The translations under genes and the position numbers were made by a program. From HGM10836 sp964430375 (GTDB taxonomy: Bacteria > Bacillota_I > Bacilli_A > RF39 > UBA660), in contig CAYSEZ010000010.1 in the NCBI GenBank assembly GCA_964430375.1, forward strand, positions 1 through 20,477: a DNA stretch of 20,477 nucleotides, written 5' to 3'. Under the pieces are notes generated by a model. That model ran no database searches. It had not been told where the DNA came from and saw nothing but the letters and a program-made list of their open reading frames with translations. Each line of letters starts with the position of its first letter. The first letter of the stretch is position 1. Below are positions 8,609 to 17,000 of the stretch, in pieces.

Positions 8609-8638
8609 AGTATAACATATTTTACTTATTTATGTAAA
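8609..8638 (-). promoter_or_regulatory. Promoter of the ltaS-like gene
   Basis: On the minus strand, TTTACA (8638-8633), an 18-bp spacer and TATACT (8614-8609), with TG one base before the -10 (extended -10). Its -35 lies in the spacer of the inverted repeat at 8621-8651. Confidence 0.75.
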
Positions 8639-8651
8639 TTAAATAAGTAAA
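8621..8651. repeat. Perfect 12-bp inverted repeat in a divergent promoter region
   Basis: TTTACTTATTTA (8621-8632) and TAAATAAGTAAA (8640-8651) are exact reverse complements separated by 7 bp that hold the -35 box of the minus-strand promoter. No T tract follows on either strand, so an operator is more likely than a terminator. The regulator is unknown. Confidence 0.75.
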
Positions 8652-8685
8652 GTTTAATAATATTTTTTAAATAAAAACTGATTAA

Positions 8686-8714
8686 TAGACAATTAATATT
8701 TTACATGATACAAT
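8686..8714 (+). promoter_or_regulatory. Promoter of the GT2 glycosyltransferase gene
   Basis: TAGACA (8686-8691), a 17-bp spacer and TACAAT (8709-8714), with TG one base upstream of the -10. The expected start is near 8721, giving a leader of about 15 nt with the ribosome site. Confidence 0.8.
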
Positions 8715-8735
8715 ATATATGAATCGAGGAGTGTT

Positions 8736-10223
8736 ATGAGTAGTATTATTAGTTTTATCGGAGATAATTATTTAAGTTTTAAAAATATATATAATATAAT
8801 AGGTAAAGTATTATCTATTATGCTTATGTATAAAACATTTTATATTATAATTGGTATTTTTTTTACTAGAAAATTTAAAAAAAGTAAAAAAGATCATAAA
8901 TATGGTATAGTAATTTCTGCTAGAAACGAAGAAAAAGTAATTGGTAATTTACTTGATAGTATTAATAAACAAGATTATCCAAAAGAATTAATTACTGTTT
9001 TTGTAGTCGCGGATAATTGTACGGACAAAACAGCAGAAATAGCTAGAAAAAAAGGTGCAATATGTTATGAAAGATTTGATGACAAACATAAAACGAAAGG
9101 ATATGCGTTAGAGTTTTTATTTAATAAAATAGAAGAAGATTATGGAAGATTAAATTTTGAAGGATATTTTGTATTTGATGCTGATAATTTATTAAAAAGC
9201 GATTATATAAGTAAAATGAACGATGCATTTGATTCTGGAGAAAAAATTATCACATCATATAGAAATACAAAAAACTTTGACGAGAACTGGATATCTTCTA
9301 CATATGCATTACATTGGATTAGATCTATAAGAGTAAATCACAGACCAAGATCTGTTTTAAGACTTGCCACAAATATTCAGGGCACAGGATTTCTATTTGC
9401 AAGCGAAATAGTTAAAGATGGTTGGCATTATACCTCACTTACTGAAGATAGAGCATTAACGGCAGATGCAGTTGCACAAGGTTACCAAATAACATATCAA
9501 AATGAAGCTGTATTTTATGATGAACAACCAACTAGTTTAAAAGTAGCATTAAGACAAAGAATAAGATGGGCAAAAGGGCACTTACTTGCTTTTATAGAAT
9601 CAGGTCCTTACTTATTTATTAATATTTTCTGTGGCAAACATTTCTTAAAAAATAACTGGGGTAAACAAAAAACAAAAAAAGAAGAGAAAAAAACATTTAA
9701 AACTATTATTTTAAACATATTAGAATCAATAAGACATAGATTTGCATCTTTTGATACACTAATGCAACTAACACCATTTTCAGTATTTAATATTTTTAGA
9801 TGGTTATTAGTAATTGTAATTATGCAGTCATGTTATTATTATAATGTAGGAATAAGTGAAATAAATATCTTCGGGGGTAGTACTTATTTAGCAAAAGCTT
9901 TAAATTTATTATTTAAAATAAAAATAAGTGTAAAACCTGGAATTAATGCTTTATTTATAGGTATCTTAGTATCAATTTGGCTTAGAATATTATATAGATT
10001 AGGTAAATATATTGAAAATATGTGGACCGCTATATATATATTTATAATAGAAAACAAAAACATAAAGAAAATGAGTTTAAAAAAGAAAATTCATTATATA
10101 ATTACATGGCCAATATTTGATATAATAGGAAGATATTCTACTTATATAGCATTATTTAAAAAAGTAGAGTGGAAAGCAATCCCGCATGAAAGTAAAATAA
10201 CTATTGATGATCTAAATAAATAA
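8736..10223 (+). CDS. Membrane family-2 glycosyltransferase (processive-type)
   Basis: 495 aa. An N-terminal hydrophobic segment (about 24-43) precedes a GT-A domain: VISARNEEKVIGNLLDSI (59-76) binds the nucleotide sugar, VVADNCTDKT (90-99) follows, the DxD motif is FDADN with D148 and D150, the catalytic-type TEDRAL has E237-D238, and QRIRW (274-278) is the QxxRW motif of cellulose/hyaluronan-synthase-like enzymes. Further transmembrane segments lie at about 346-366, 402-420 and 427-440. The family transfers sugars at the cytoplasmic face, often with export of product. Donor and acceptor cannot be told from sequence; a glycolipid or envelope polysaccharide is plausible given the divergent ltaS-like gene. 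GAGGAG (8726-8731) is 4 nt from the ATG. The stop abuts the stop of the next, convergent gene. Confidence 0.9.
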   Translation: MSSIISFIGDNYLSFKNIYNIIGKVLSIMLMYKTFYIIIGIFFTRKFKKSKKDHKYGIVISARNEEKVIGNLLDSINKQDYPKELITVFVVADNCTDKTAEIARKKGAICYERFDDKHKTKGYALEFLFNKIEEDYGRLNFEGYFVFDADNLLKSDYISKMNDAFDSGEKIITSYRNTKNFDENWISSTYALHWIRSIRVNHRPRSVLRLATNIQGTGFLFASEIVKDGWHYTSLTEDRALTADAVAQGYQITYQNEAVFYDEQPTSLKVALRQRIRWAKGHLLAFIESGPYLFINIFCGKHFLKNNWGKQKTKKEEKKTFKTIILNILESIRHRFASFDTLMQLTPFSVFNIFRWLLVIVIMQSCYYYNVGISEINIFGGSTYLAKALNLLFKIKISVKPGINALFIGILVSIWLRILYRLGKYIENMWTAIYIFIIENKNIKKMSLKKKIHYIITWPIFDIIGRYSTYIALFKKVEWKAIPHESKITIDDLNK

Positions 10224-10577
10224 CTATAAACCTTGAATGATGTCTAAAGTACTAAGTTCAGGGTTTTTATATCTAAAGTATATTAAACATACTAAACCAA
10301 TTATTATAAGAATTGTACCTATTAATCTAATTTCATAAATATTAGTTTTATTTTTTTCATACTCTTTATAATTTAAGTATGCAAAATATAAATAAATAAT
10401 TAAAGTTATAATTAAAGTAAAAATAACAACTTTATTCGCTTTTTCTAAGTCATTTATATTATTATTAAAAAGATATCTTTTTTCAAGTTCATCAGCATAT
10501 ATATTAATAATGTTTAAAGCAATAAATATTATAATAATTACCTCATCTATTAAGATGCTATTATATCTATTATTCAT
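10224..10577 (-). CDS. Small three-helix membrane protein, function unknown
   Basis: 117 aa, not recognised. Three hydrophobic segments at about 9-27, 49-69 and 83-101 are separated by short charged loops (ADELEKRYLF, NYKEYEKNK). No catalytic motif is visible. There is no clear ribosome binding site before the ATG; an AT-rich CATAAT-like box about 10 nt upstream could mean a leaderless transcript, or the start could be wrong. Its stop directly abuts the stop of the convergent glycosyltransferase gene. The alternating hydrophobic and charged pattern supports a real protein, but the start and the function are uncertain. Confidence 0.6.
   Translation of the reverse strand: MNNRYNSILIDEVIIIIFIALNIINIYADELEKRYLFNNNINDLEKANKVVIFTLIITLIIYLYFAYLNYKEYEKNKTNIYEIRLIGTILIIIGLVCLIYFRYKNPELSTLDIIQGL
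10228..10268 (+). terminator. Probable terminator of the glycosyltransferase gene
   Basis: AAACCTTGAA (10228-10237) pairs with TTCAGGGTTT (10257-10266), with one G-U pair, followed by T residues. The loop is long (19 nt), and the structure lies inside the end of the convergent minus-strand gene. Confidence 0.5.
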
Positions 10578-10658
10578 ATTAAATATTATGTAAAAAACAA
10601 AAAGTAATTACTACTTGTAAAAATACATAAAATGTAGTATATTTAAGGTGGTGATTAT

Positions 10659-11084
10659 ATGACTTATAGTTGGATATTATTATGTACTATTTTAGTAGTA
10701 GTAGAATTTATTACTATCAATTTAGTTACTATTTGGTTTGCTATTGGAGCACTTTTTGCATTTTTAACTAGTTTATTAATAGATAATACTGTTATTCAAG
10801 TAGTTATATTTTTCTTAGTTAGTATTTTATCATTAATATTTACTAGACCAATTGTAAAAAAATACTTAGTACCTAAAACTATTAAAACTAATTATGATAA
10901 AGTAATAGGTATGACAGGTATTGTAACTTCTGATATTAATGAAGATGAATATGGTGAAGTAAAAGTAGATGGTAAGCATTGGACTGCAAAAGCAAATGAA
11001 GAAATAAAGAAGGGTAGCAAAGTAGAAATACTTTCTATAGAAGGAGTAAAATTAATCGTAAAAAGAAAGGAGAATGATTTATGA
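10659..11084 (+). CDS. NfeD-like membrane protein
   Basis: 141-aa short-form NfeD protein. Three transmembrane helices (about 4-23, 25-41, 44-63) precede a small OB-fold-like beta domain (about 80-138) with the typical IGMTGIVTSDI, GEVKVDGKHWTAKA and KGSKVEILSIEGVKLIVKR strands. NfeD proteins partner with SPFH/stomatin proteins in membrane microdomains, and such a gene follows here with an ATGA overlap (4 nt). The ribosome site is AAGGTGG (10645-10651), 7 nt before the ATG. No protease domain is present, so this is the truncated class rather than the ClpP-fused class. The family assignment is firm; the exact cellular role is not settled for the family. Confidence 0.93.
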   Translation: MTYSWILLCTILVVVEFITINLVTIWFAIGALFAFLTSLLIDNTVIQVVIFFLVSILSLIFTRPIVKKYLVPKTIKTNYDKVIGMTGIVTSDINEDEYGEVKVDGKHWTAKANEEIKKGSKVEILSIEGVKLIVKRKENDL

Positions 11085-11959
11085 TTTATTTATTATTAAT
11101 TCTTATATTTATTGCTATAACAGGTATTAAAATAATACCTCAATCAAAAGCATATGTAATAGAAAGATTAGGGGCATATAATAAAACACTTCACACTGGT
11201 TTAAACTATGTAATACCTATAATTGAAAAGATCTCAAATAAAGTTAGTTTAAAAGAAATAGTAAAAGATTTTGCACCACAACCTGTTATTACAAAAGATA
11301 ATGTTACTATGCAAATTGATACAGTAGTTTATTTTCAAATAACTGATCCAAAATTATATACTTATGGAGTAGAAAATCCTATTAGTGCAATTGAAAATTT
11401 AACTGCGACAACACTTCGTAATATAATTGGTGAGTTAGAACTAGATGAAACACTTACATCAAGAGATATAATAAACTCTAAAATGCGTGCTATACTTGAT
11501 GAAGCAACAGATCCATGGGGTATTAAAGTTACTCGTGTTGAAGTAAAAAATATTTTACCACCTAGAGATATTCAAGAAGCAATGGAAAAACAAATGCGTG
11601 CTGAACGTGAAAGAAGAGAAGCGATACTTCGTGCAGAAGGAGAGAAAAAAGCTGCTATTTTAACTGCTGAAGGAGAAAAAGAAAGTATGATACTTCGTGC
11701 AGAAGCTAGAAAAGAAGCTGAAGTAAAAGAAGCAGAAGGTAAGGCTGAAGCAATTATTAAATTAAAAGAAGCAGAAGCGCAAGGTTTAAAACTAATAAAA
11801 GACGTTAAACTAGATGATGCAGTATTAAAACTAAAAAGCTATGAAGCACTTGTCGAAGTAGCAAACGGAAGGTCTACTAAAATTATTATTCCATCAGAAC
11901 TTCAAAATATATCTGGTATTGCTAGTACTATAAGTGAACTTGCTAAAAAAGATAAATAG
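11081..11959 (+). CDS. SPFH/band-7 (stomatin/QmcA-like) membrane protein
   Basis: 292 aa. One N-terminal membrane segment (about 2-19) leads into an SPFH domain (about 20-180) with the stomatin-like AYVIERLGAYNKTLHTGLNYVIP and LTATTLRNIIGELELDETLTSRD blocks. A long Glu/Ala-rich coiled coil (about 170-235) contains three related units near RAEGEKKAAILTAEGEKE. The tail KIIIPSELQNISG is typical of slipins. Such proteins oligomerise into scaffolds on the membrane, with NfeD as partner. The ribosome site AAAGGAG is 8 nt upstream, inside the nfeD-like gene. The coiled-coil repeat also shows in the DNA: ATACTTCGTGCAGAAG occurs twice within about 70 bp. CGT Arg codons are more frequent here than in neighbouring genes, possibly because the gene is well expressed. 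Confidence 0.95.
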   Translation: MIYLLLILIFIAITGIKIIPQSKAYVIERLGAYNKTLHTGLNYVIPIIEKISNKVSLKEIVKDFAPQPVITKDNVTMQIDTVVYFQITDPKLYTYGVENPISAIENLTATTLRNIIGELELDETLTSRDIINSKMRAILDEATDPWGIKVTRVEVKNILPPRDIQEAMEKQMRAERERREAILRAEGEKKAAILTAEGEKESMILRAEARKEAEVKEAEGKAEAIIKLKEAEAQGLKLIKDVKLDDAVLKLKSYEALVEVANGRSTKIIIPSELQNISGIASTISELAKKDK

Positions 11960-11971
11960 GTGTGACTAACT

Positions 11972-12637
11972 ATGAATGATATTAATAAAAAAGATAATGT
12001 AAAAAATGTTATAATTTTTGTTTTAGTTTTGATAATAATAGGTTTAGGTTTTTATATATTATGTGATAAAGGTATAATATTTAATGATAATGATAAAGAA
12101 TTTAATTTTGAAGAACTTGATGATACTAATAAAACAAAGGATGTAAAAGTAATTACTTCATATTCATTTAATGGCGAAGTTGATAATATTAATGAAGCAT
12201 GTCCTAATTCATCAGGAAAATCAAATGTTTCTGTTAATTTACCTAAAATTGATAGTGATAGTCCTAATGCAATTTTACTTAATAACAAAATTTTAAGTGA
12301 TTTTGATGTATATACAAAAATGAAAAATGGAACTTCATTTAATGAAGTGAATTTATATTATACAAGTTTAATAAAAAATAATTATATTTATATTTATGTT
12401 GAAGCAAGAGGTACTCATAACTGTGGAAGTGGTGATATAATTTATAAGAGTTACTATTATGATATAGAAAATGATTCTATAATGGATAGTGAAAAAGCAT
12501 TTCTTTCCGCAGGATTTACTCTTGATGATATAGGAGCACCTGATTTTAAAACATGTGATGAAATGAGTTGTGGTGGATGTGGACTTAAAATAGAAGATAA
12601 TAAATTAGTACCTTATTATTATGATATGTGTGTTTAA
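11972..12637 (+). CDS. Membrane-anchored extracytoplasmic protein, DUF4163-like, Cys-containing
   Basis: 221 aa, not firmly recognised. A single N-terminal helix (about 11-31) is preceded by Lys residues, so the rest is probably outside; no true lipobox is present at C31. The external part contains VNLPKIDSDSPNAILLNNKI (about 88-107), which resembles the start of DUF4163 (PdaC/RsiV-type) domains; this is by eye only. Cysteines C77, C151, C195, C200, C203 and C220 are mostly clustered near the end (CDEMSCGGCG), which suggests disulfides or a metal site. AGGTG (11958-11962), overlapping the stop of the SPFH gene, is 9 nt before the ATG, so coupling with nfeD-SPFH is likely. A strong terminator follows, closing this three-gene unit. 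Confidence 0.75.
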   Translation: MNDINKKDNVKNVIIFVLVLIIIGLGFYILCDKGIIFNDNDKEFNFEELDDTNKTKDVKVITSYSFNGEVDNINEACPNSSGKSNVSVNLPKIDSDSPNAILLNNKILSDFDVYTKMKNGTSFNEVNLYYTSLIKNNYIYIYVEARGTHNCGSGDIIYKSYYYDIENDSIMDSEKAFLSAGFTLDDIGAPDFKTCDEMSCGGCGLKIEDNKLVPYYYDMCV

Positions 12638-12646
12638 TAAATATTT

Positions 12647-12685
12647 AAAACTGTTAGCAAAGTAAAAATTTGTTAGCAGTTTTTT
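12647..12685 (+). terminator. Strong intrinsic terminator of the nfeD-SPFH unit
   Basis: A 15-bp stem (12647-12661 with 12669-12683, two G-U pairs) with a 7-nt loop, running into TTTTTT to 12685. Confidence 0.9.
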
Positions 12686-12739
12686 AATAAATAATGTATA
12701 TTTATAAAAATCCTACATATAATAAAAATATAAACAAAA

Positions 12740-12766
12740 TTAGCACTTTCTATTGACAAGTGCCAA
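12740..12766. promoter_or_regulatory. CIRCE element (HrcA operator)
   Basis: TTAGCACTT, a 9-bp spacer, AAGTGCCAA. The consensus is TTAGCACTC-N9-GAGTGCTAA; both arms differ at the inner base, and the right arm also has C for T. The -35 box lies across the spacer and right arm, so HrcA binding would block RNA polymerase. hrcA is not in the window. Confidence 0.9.
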
Positions 12767-12780
12767 AAAATGAGTATAAT
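12753..12780 (+). promoter_or_regulatory. Consensus sigma-A promoter of hsp20
   Basis: TTGACA (12753-12758), 16-bp spacer, TATAAT (12775-12780). Both boxes are perfect. A second TATAAT at 12781-12786 is too far from the -35. Strong basal activity held down by CIRCE is the expected logic. Confidence 0.92.
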
Positions 12781-12803
12781 TATAATTGTAGGAGGAAAAA
12801 AAT

Positions 12804-13190
12804 ATGAATTTAATACCAAGTAGAAAATTCTTTTTAGATGATTTCTTTGATGATTTAGAACCAGTAAAAAATAATATGAAGTGTGATATCTATGAAAAAG
12901 AAGGTAACTATTTTATTGAACTGGATATTCCAGGTTTTAATAAAGAAGATATAGATATTAACTTAGATAATGGATATCTAACAGTATCTGCCTCTCATGA
13001 AGAAGATACAACTGACGAAGGAAAAAATTATATAAGAAAAGAAAGATGTTCTTATAAAAATTCTCGTGAATTTTACTTAGGAGAAGTTGATGAACAAAAT
13101 ATTGAAGCAGAATTTAACAATGGTATTTTAAAAATTATGGTTCCTAAAAAAGAAGAAATTAATACAAAAAAGAAAATAGAAATTAAATAG
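12804..13190 (+). CDS. Hsp20/alpha-crystallin small heat-shock protein
   Basis: 128-aa ATP-independent chaperone that binds unfolding proteins in the cytoplasm. The short N-terminal arm (1-24) is Phe/Asp-rich (SRKFFLDDFFDDL). The alpha-crystallin domain covers about 25-117, with ELDIPGFNKEDIDINLDNGYLTV and the closing NNGILKIMVPKK (105-116) that carries the family GxLxxxxPK pattern. The C-terminal IEI (125-127) is the I-x-I motif that docks subunits into oligomers. AGGAGG (12790-12795) is 8 nt before the ATG. A consensus promoter overlapped by CIRCE controls it, so HrcA-repressed heat induction is expected. In Bacillus the classical CIRCE targets are groE and dnaK operons; a CIRCE-controlled hsp20 is less usual. 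Confidence 0.96.
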   Translation: MNLIPSRKFFLDDFFDDLEPVKNNMKCDIYEKEGNYFIELDIPGFNKEDIDINLDNGYLTVSASHEEDTTDEGKNYIRKERCSYKNSREFYLGEVDEQNIEAEFNNGILKIMVPKKEEINTKKKIEIK

Positions 13191-13212
13191 GAAAAAAATT
13201 CCTATTTTTTTT
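13185..13212 (+). terminator. Intrinsic terminator of hsp20, over its stop codon
   Basis: AAATAGGAA (13185-13193) pairs with TTCCTATTT (13199-13207) over AAAAA, then T residues to 13212. The TAG stop is inside the left arm. Confidence 0.88.
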
Positions 13213-13224
13213 GCAAAAAATATC

Positions 13225-13253
13225 TAGTCAATACTTTTTATTTATAGTATAAT
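13225..13253 (+). promoter_or_regulatory. Promoter of the acidic-tail membrane protein gene
   Basis: TAGTCA (13225-13230), 17-bp spacer, TATAAT (13248-13253). The -35 is moderate; the -10 is consensus. The leader would be about 60 nt. Confidence 0.6.
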
Positions 13254-13319
13254 TATTGTTACAGTTATTAAATTATAATTATAGTAATTTAATAAAATAT
13301 TTTTGATTGGAGAAGTAGT

Positions 13320-14045
13320 ATGGAAGAATTTATAAATAGTTTTGGACGAAATAATTTAATTGTTGTTGTTGCTATAGTATTTGCAATTGTTTTAGCACTT
13401 GTTATGATAGTTTTAATAGAAAAAATAAAATTAAGAAAAAGACAAAAAGAAGAATATTTTGAAGAAGAACTACTAGAAGATAACCCTAGCGATATAGTGT
13501 ATGAAGAGGAAAAAAGCAAAGAAAAAAAAGAAGAATATGCAAAACAAACCCTTGAAAATATAACTAAAAAGTTAATAGAACAAGAAGAAAACAATAGCTT
13601 AATAACAAAAACAACATTTGAAGTAGAACAAGAAGAAAGATCTGTAATTAGCTATGAAGAATTATTAAAAGCAAGTCATGATGTAGATAATACTAATGAT
13701 GCATTATTAAAAGATGAAGGAACAGAACCTATAACAATTGAAGAATTGTATAAAAAACATCTTGAAGAAACAAACATAAAAGAAACATTAGATAACCCAA
13801 TTTTTGAAGAACAAGAAGACAAAGAAAAAAAAGAAATAAAAAAAGAAAAAGTAGAGGAAGAACCTAAAAAATTTAAAAACTCTGAAATTATTTCTCCAGT
13901 ATTTGGTATATATAATGCTAAAAAAAGCAAACAAAATGATGATTATTTAGAAAAAACAATGGATTTAGAAGATCTAGAATTAGAAATTAAAAAGACAGAA
14001 GAATTTTTAAATGAATTAAAAGAATTAAAAGAAAAATTAAACTAA
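13320..14045 (+). CDS. Single-span membrane protein with acidic cytoplasmic tail, function unknown
   Basis: 241 aa, not recognised. One transmembrane helix (about 11-33) is followed by Lys/Arg (KIKLRKRQK), placing the tail inside the cell. The tail (40-241) is rich in Glu and Lys and probably disordered or coiled coil. Three islands stand out: SVISYEELLKASHDVD (108-123), ITIEELYKKHLEE (138-150) and KNSEIISPVFGIYN (186-199); the last end is a predicted coiled coil (208-240). The SPVFG island resembles short SPIYG/SPVYG motifs that I recall from tails of Bacillota division and DNA-translocase proteins; this is memory and unverified. GGAG lies 7 nt before the ATG. It could be a divisome or membrane scaffold adaptor. 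It shares a terminator with the convergent addA. Confidence 0.8.
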   Translation: MEEFINSFGRNNLIVVVAIVFAIVLALVMIVLIEKIKLRKRQKEEYFEEELLEDNPSDIVYEEEKSKEKKEEYAKQTLENITKKLIEQEENNSLITKTTFEVEQEERSVISYEELLKASHDVDNTNDALLKDEGTEPITIEELYKKHLEETNIKETLDNPIFEEQEDKEKKEIKKEKVEEEPKKFKNSEIISPVFGIYNAKKSKQNDDYLEKTMDLEDLELEIKKTEEFLNELKELKEKLN

Positions 14046-14072
14046 AAAAGTAAGAACTAACTTACTTTTTTT
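14044..14072. terminator. Shared bidirectional terminator between the acidic-tail gene and addA
   Basis: AAAAAAGTAAG (14044-14054) pairs with CTTACTTTTTT (14061-14071) over AACTAA. The stop codons of both genes (14043-14045 on +, 14057-14059 on -) lie within or beside it, and T tracts follow on both strands. Confidence 0.88.
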
Positions 14073-17000
14073 AATATATTATCATTAATAGAATATAAAT
14101 AAGTATTAGTTTTTAAATTAAATTTATTTTCTATATATTCTTTATATCCTTTTAATTGCTTATTATATTCTATAGAATCTATATTAGTTAATTTATAATC
14201 AATTATATCTATATGATCTTTATATACTAATAATAAATCAATAAAACCATGATAAATATCTCCATCTTTTTCAAAATATATTTCATGTTCTTTATATATA
14301 CTAGCATCTTTTATATCTTTTAACTCTTTTAAACTTAAAAAATTATTTAAGTAAACTTTTTCTTTATCACTAATAGGTAAATCATCTATATTATTATTTT
14401 TAAAATTGTATACTTCAAATAAATAATGCATATAATTTCCATAATCTAAATTATTTTGTAAAGAACTATCTATTAACTTATTTAAAGTTTTAGAAAAATG
14501 TTTATTTTCTATTATGTTATTATCTATCTCTATATCATTTGTTTTAATTACTAAATCATTTCTATTTATATATTCTTTGTAATTATTGTTTTTAATTAAA
14601 TTATAATCTTTAGTTAAATCTATATTATCTATATTTCTTATATATTTATTTAGCTTATTCTTTAATAAACATAAAATATCAGAATAAGACTTAATCTTTA
14701 GTTTATCTTCATAATCTAAATAATCTTTAGATTCTATTTTTTCATCAAAGTTATTTATCATAATAATCTTCTCTTTAGCACGAGTTAAAGCTACATAAAA
14801 TAGTCTTATTTTTTCTCCTAGTTCTTCACGTTTTTCTTTTTCATCTTCTAGAAAGAAAGTAAATGGTTTTCCTATTCCTTCATTATTATATGATGATAAA
14901 ATACCATAATTATTAGATAACTTAAACTTTGAATTATCTTTATTTTTAGTAAAATTACTATATAAATAGGGTAAGTATATAAGATTAAATTCTAATCCTT
15001 TAGACTTATGTATAGTCATTATTTTAACACTATTAGAATCATAATTATTTATATTCATTTTAATATCATTATCACTATTTAATACTTCAGTAAAATAATT
15101 ACTTATTTCATATATACTCATACCTAAATTATTTAAACTATCACAGTTTTCTATAAAATATTCTAATTTAGTTAATCTTTCATCAATACTTCCTACAGTA
15201 ATTAATTTATTATAAAAATCAAATTCTTCAATTATAAGATATAATAAATCTTTAACACTTAAACTATCTATTTTATTTACTAACTTTTCACATTTTTTAT
15301 ATAAAATAGTCTCATAATAATTTTTATTTATAATAGTTTTATATATTTTATCATCATCTATATTAAATAAATAAGACCTACTAATCGAAGTAAAATAGTG
15401 TTTAAAACTATTATCATAATTTTTATTTTTTATACAAATAAGTAAATTAATAATATTTTTAAGTATATATATTTCATCATCATCTTTTATATTAATATCT
15501 TTATATATAGAACAAGGTATACCTTTATATTCTAATACTTTTTTTAATAATTCAAAGTCAGTAGACTTATCTACTAAAATAGCAATATCAGAATAAGTAA
15601 TATCTTTTAAAGTCATTTTATTATCTATATAAGTAGTAACTTTAAATTTATTATCTATCTTATTTCTAATATCCTCGGCGATAATAAAAGCTTCAACTTC
15701 ATTTTTATTAAATTTTTTATTATCATTAGTATAAGATAAAATCTCCATATCATAGTTTTCTTCTAATAAACTATTATACGAAGTATTACCAAATATCATT
15801 TGATGTTCCTCTTTATATTTAGCACCTCCGATATCATCATCCATTAAAATATTAAATATTAAATTAATATTATTTACTACTTCATTTCTAGATCTAAAAT
15901 TCTTATTCAAATCAATTCTATATCCTATATTTTCATCTATATAACTATCATATTTACTTTTAAATATATATGGATTAGCATTTCTAAAACGATAAATAGA
16001 TTGTTTAATATCACCAACACAGTAAACATTATTATTTTGTATATAAGATATAAATTCTTCTTGTATATCATTATTATCTTGATATTCATCAATCATTATT
16101 TCATTAATAGAATATTTTATTTCCTTTCTAATAGAAGGATAATTTTTTACTAATTCTATTGCTTTAAAACTTATATCTATAAATTCATAAGTATTATTCT
16201 TTTCTTTAAAAGTTTTAACTTCTTCATCTAGTAATTTAATAATTTTAACTATTACTTTAACATAATCATAAGTTTTATTATAATTATCTATAAGTTCTTT
16301 CTTAGTAAATATTAACATAGATTTTAAATATTTTAATTCTTCACTAATTTTTTCTTTTATTTTAACTCCTTCTTCTGTATATAATTCTTTTGTATTAGGA
16401 CATAGTCTAAAATCTTTATATAATATTAAATCATCTAATTTAGTACATTCTTTAAAATTAATAGTTTTTTCTTTATTTATTTCTACTTTATCTATATCAT
16501 TAGTTTCATCTTCTAAAAGATCTAATAAATTACTAATAGAATCTCTTTTATTAAATATTATTTCTTCATACTTAGTATAAATACTATCTATATAATCTTT
16601 AGTATAAAAGTAATCTATATTATTTATAAAATCTTTATTTATTAAATTAATATATTTATTATAAATATTTAAAATACTTTTTCTTATTTCTTTATCATCT
16701 TTAGTACAAAAATCTTTTATAAAATTTTTAAATTCTTCATCACTAGTATATAACTCTTCAAAAATATTATCTAATATCTTTGATTTTTCTATTTCTATTA
16801 AACTAGAATCTATAATACTAAAATTTTTACTTATATTTAGTAAATAATTATATTTTTTAACAATACTTCCTGCATATGAATCAAAAGTAGTAATATAAGC
16901 ACTATCTATTTCATTTACTTTATCTTTTACTTCTTCATTATTTAATATAATATTTCTAATACGTTCTTTCATTTCACTAGCAGCGTTATTAGTAAAGGTT

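Noticed and set aside
10615..10643. TTGTAA-N17-TATATT as the nfeD-like promoter
   Set aside because: Transcription would start at about 10650, leaving most of the AAGGTGG site untranscribed; the true promoter was not identified.
11622..11706. DNA direct repeat ATACTTCGTGCAGAAG
   Set aside because: Explained by the Glu/Ala coiled-coil repeat of the SPFH protein, not a separate element.
12052..12288. Minus-strand 78-codon frame inside the DUF4163-like gene
   Set aside because: Shadow of the plus-strand gene, Ser/Leu-rich, no ribosome site.
13289..13930. Two minus-strand Ser/Phe-rich frames opposite the acidic-tail gene
   Set aside because: Their composition is the complement of Glu/Lys codons; no initiation signals.
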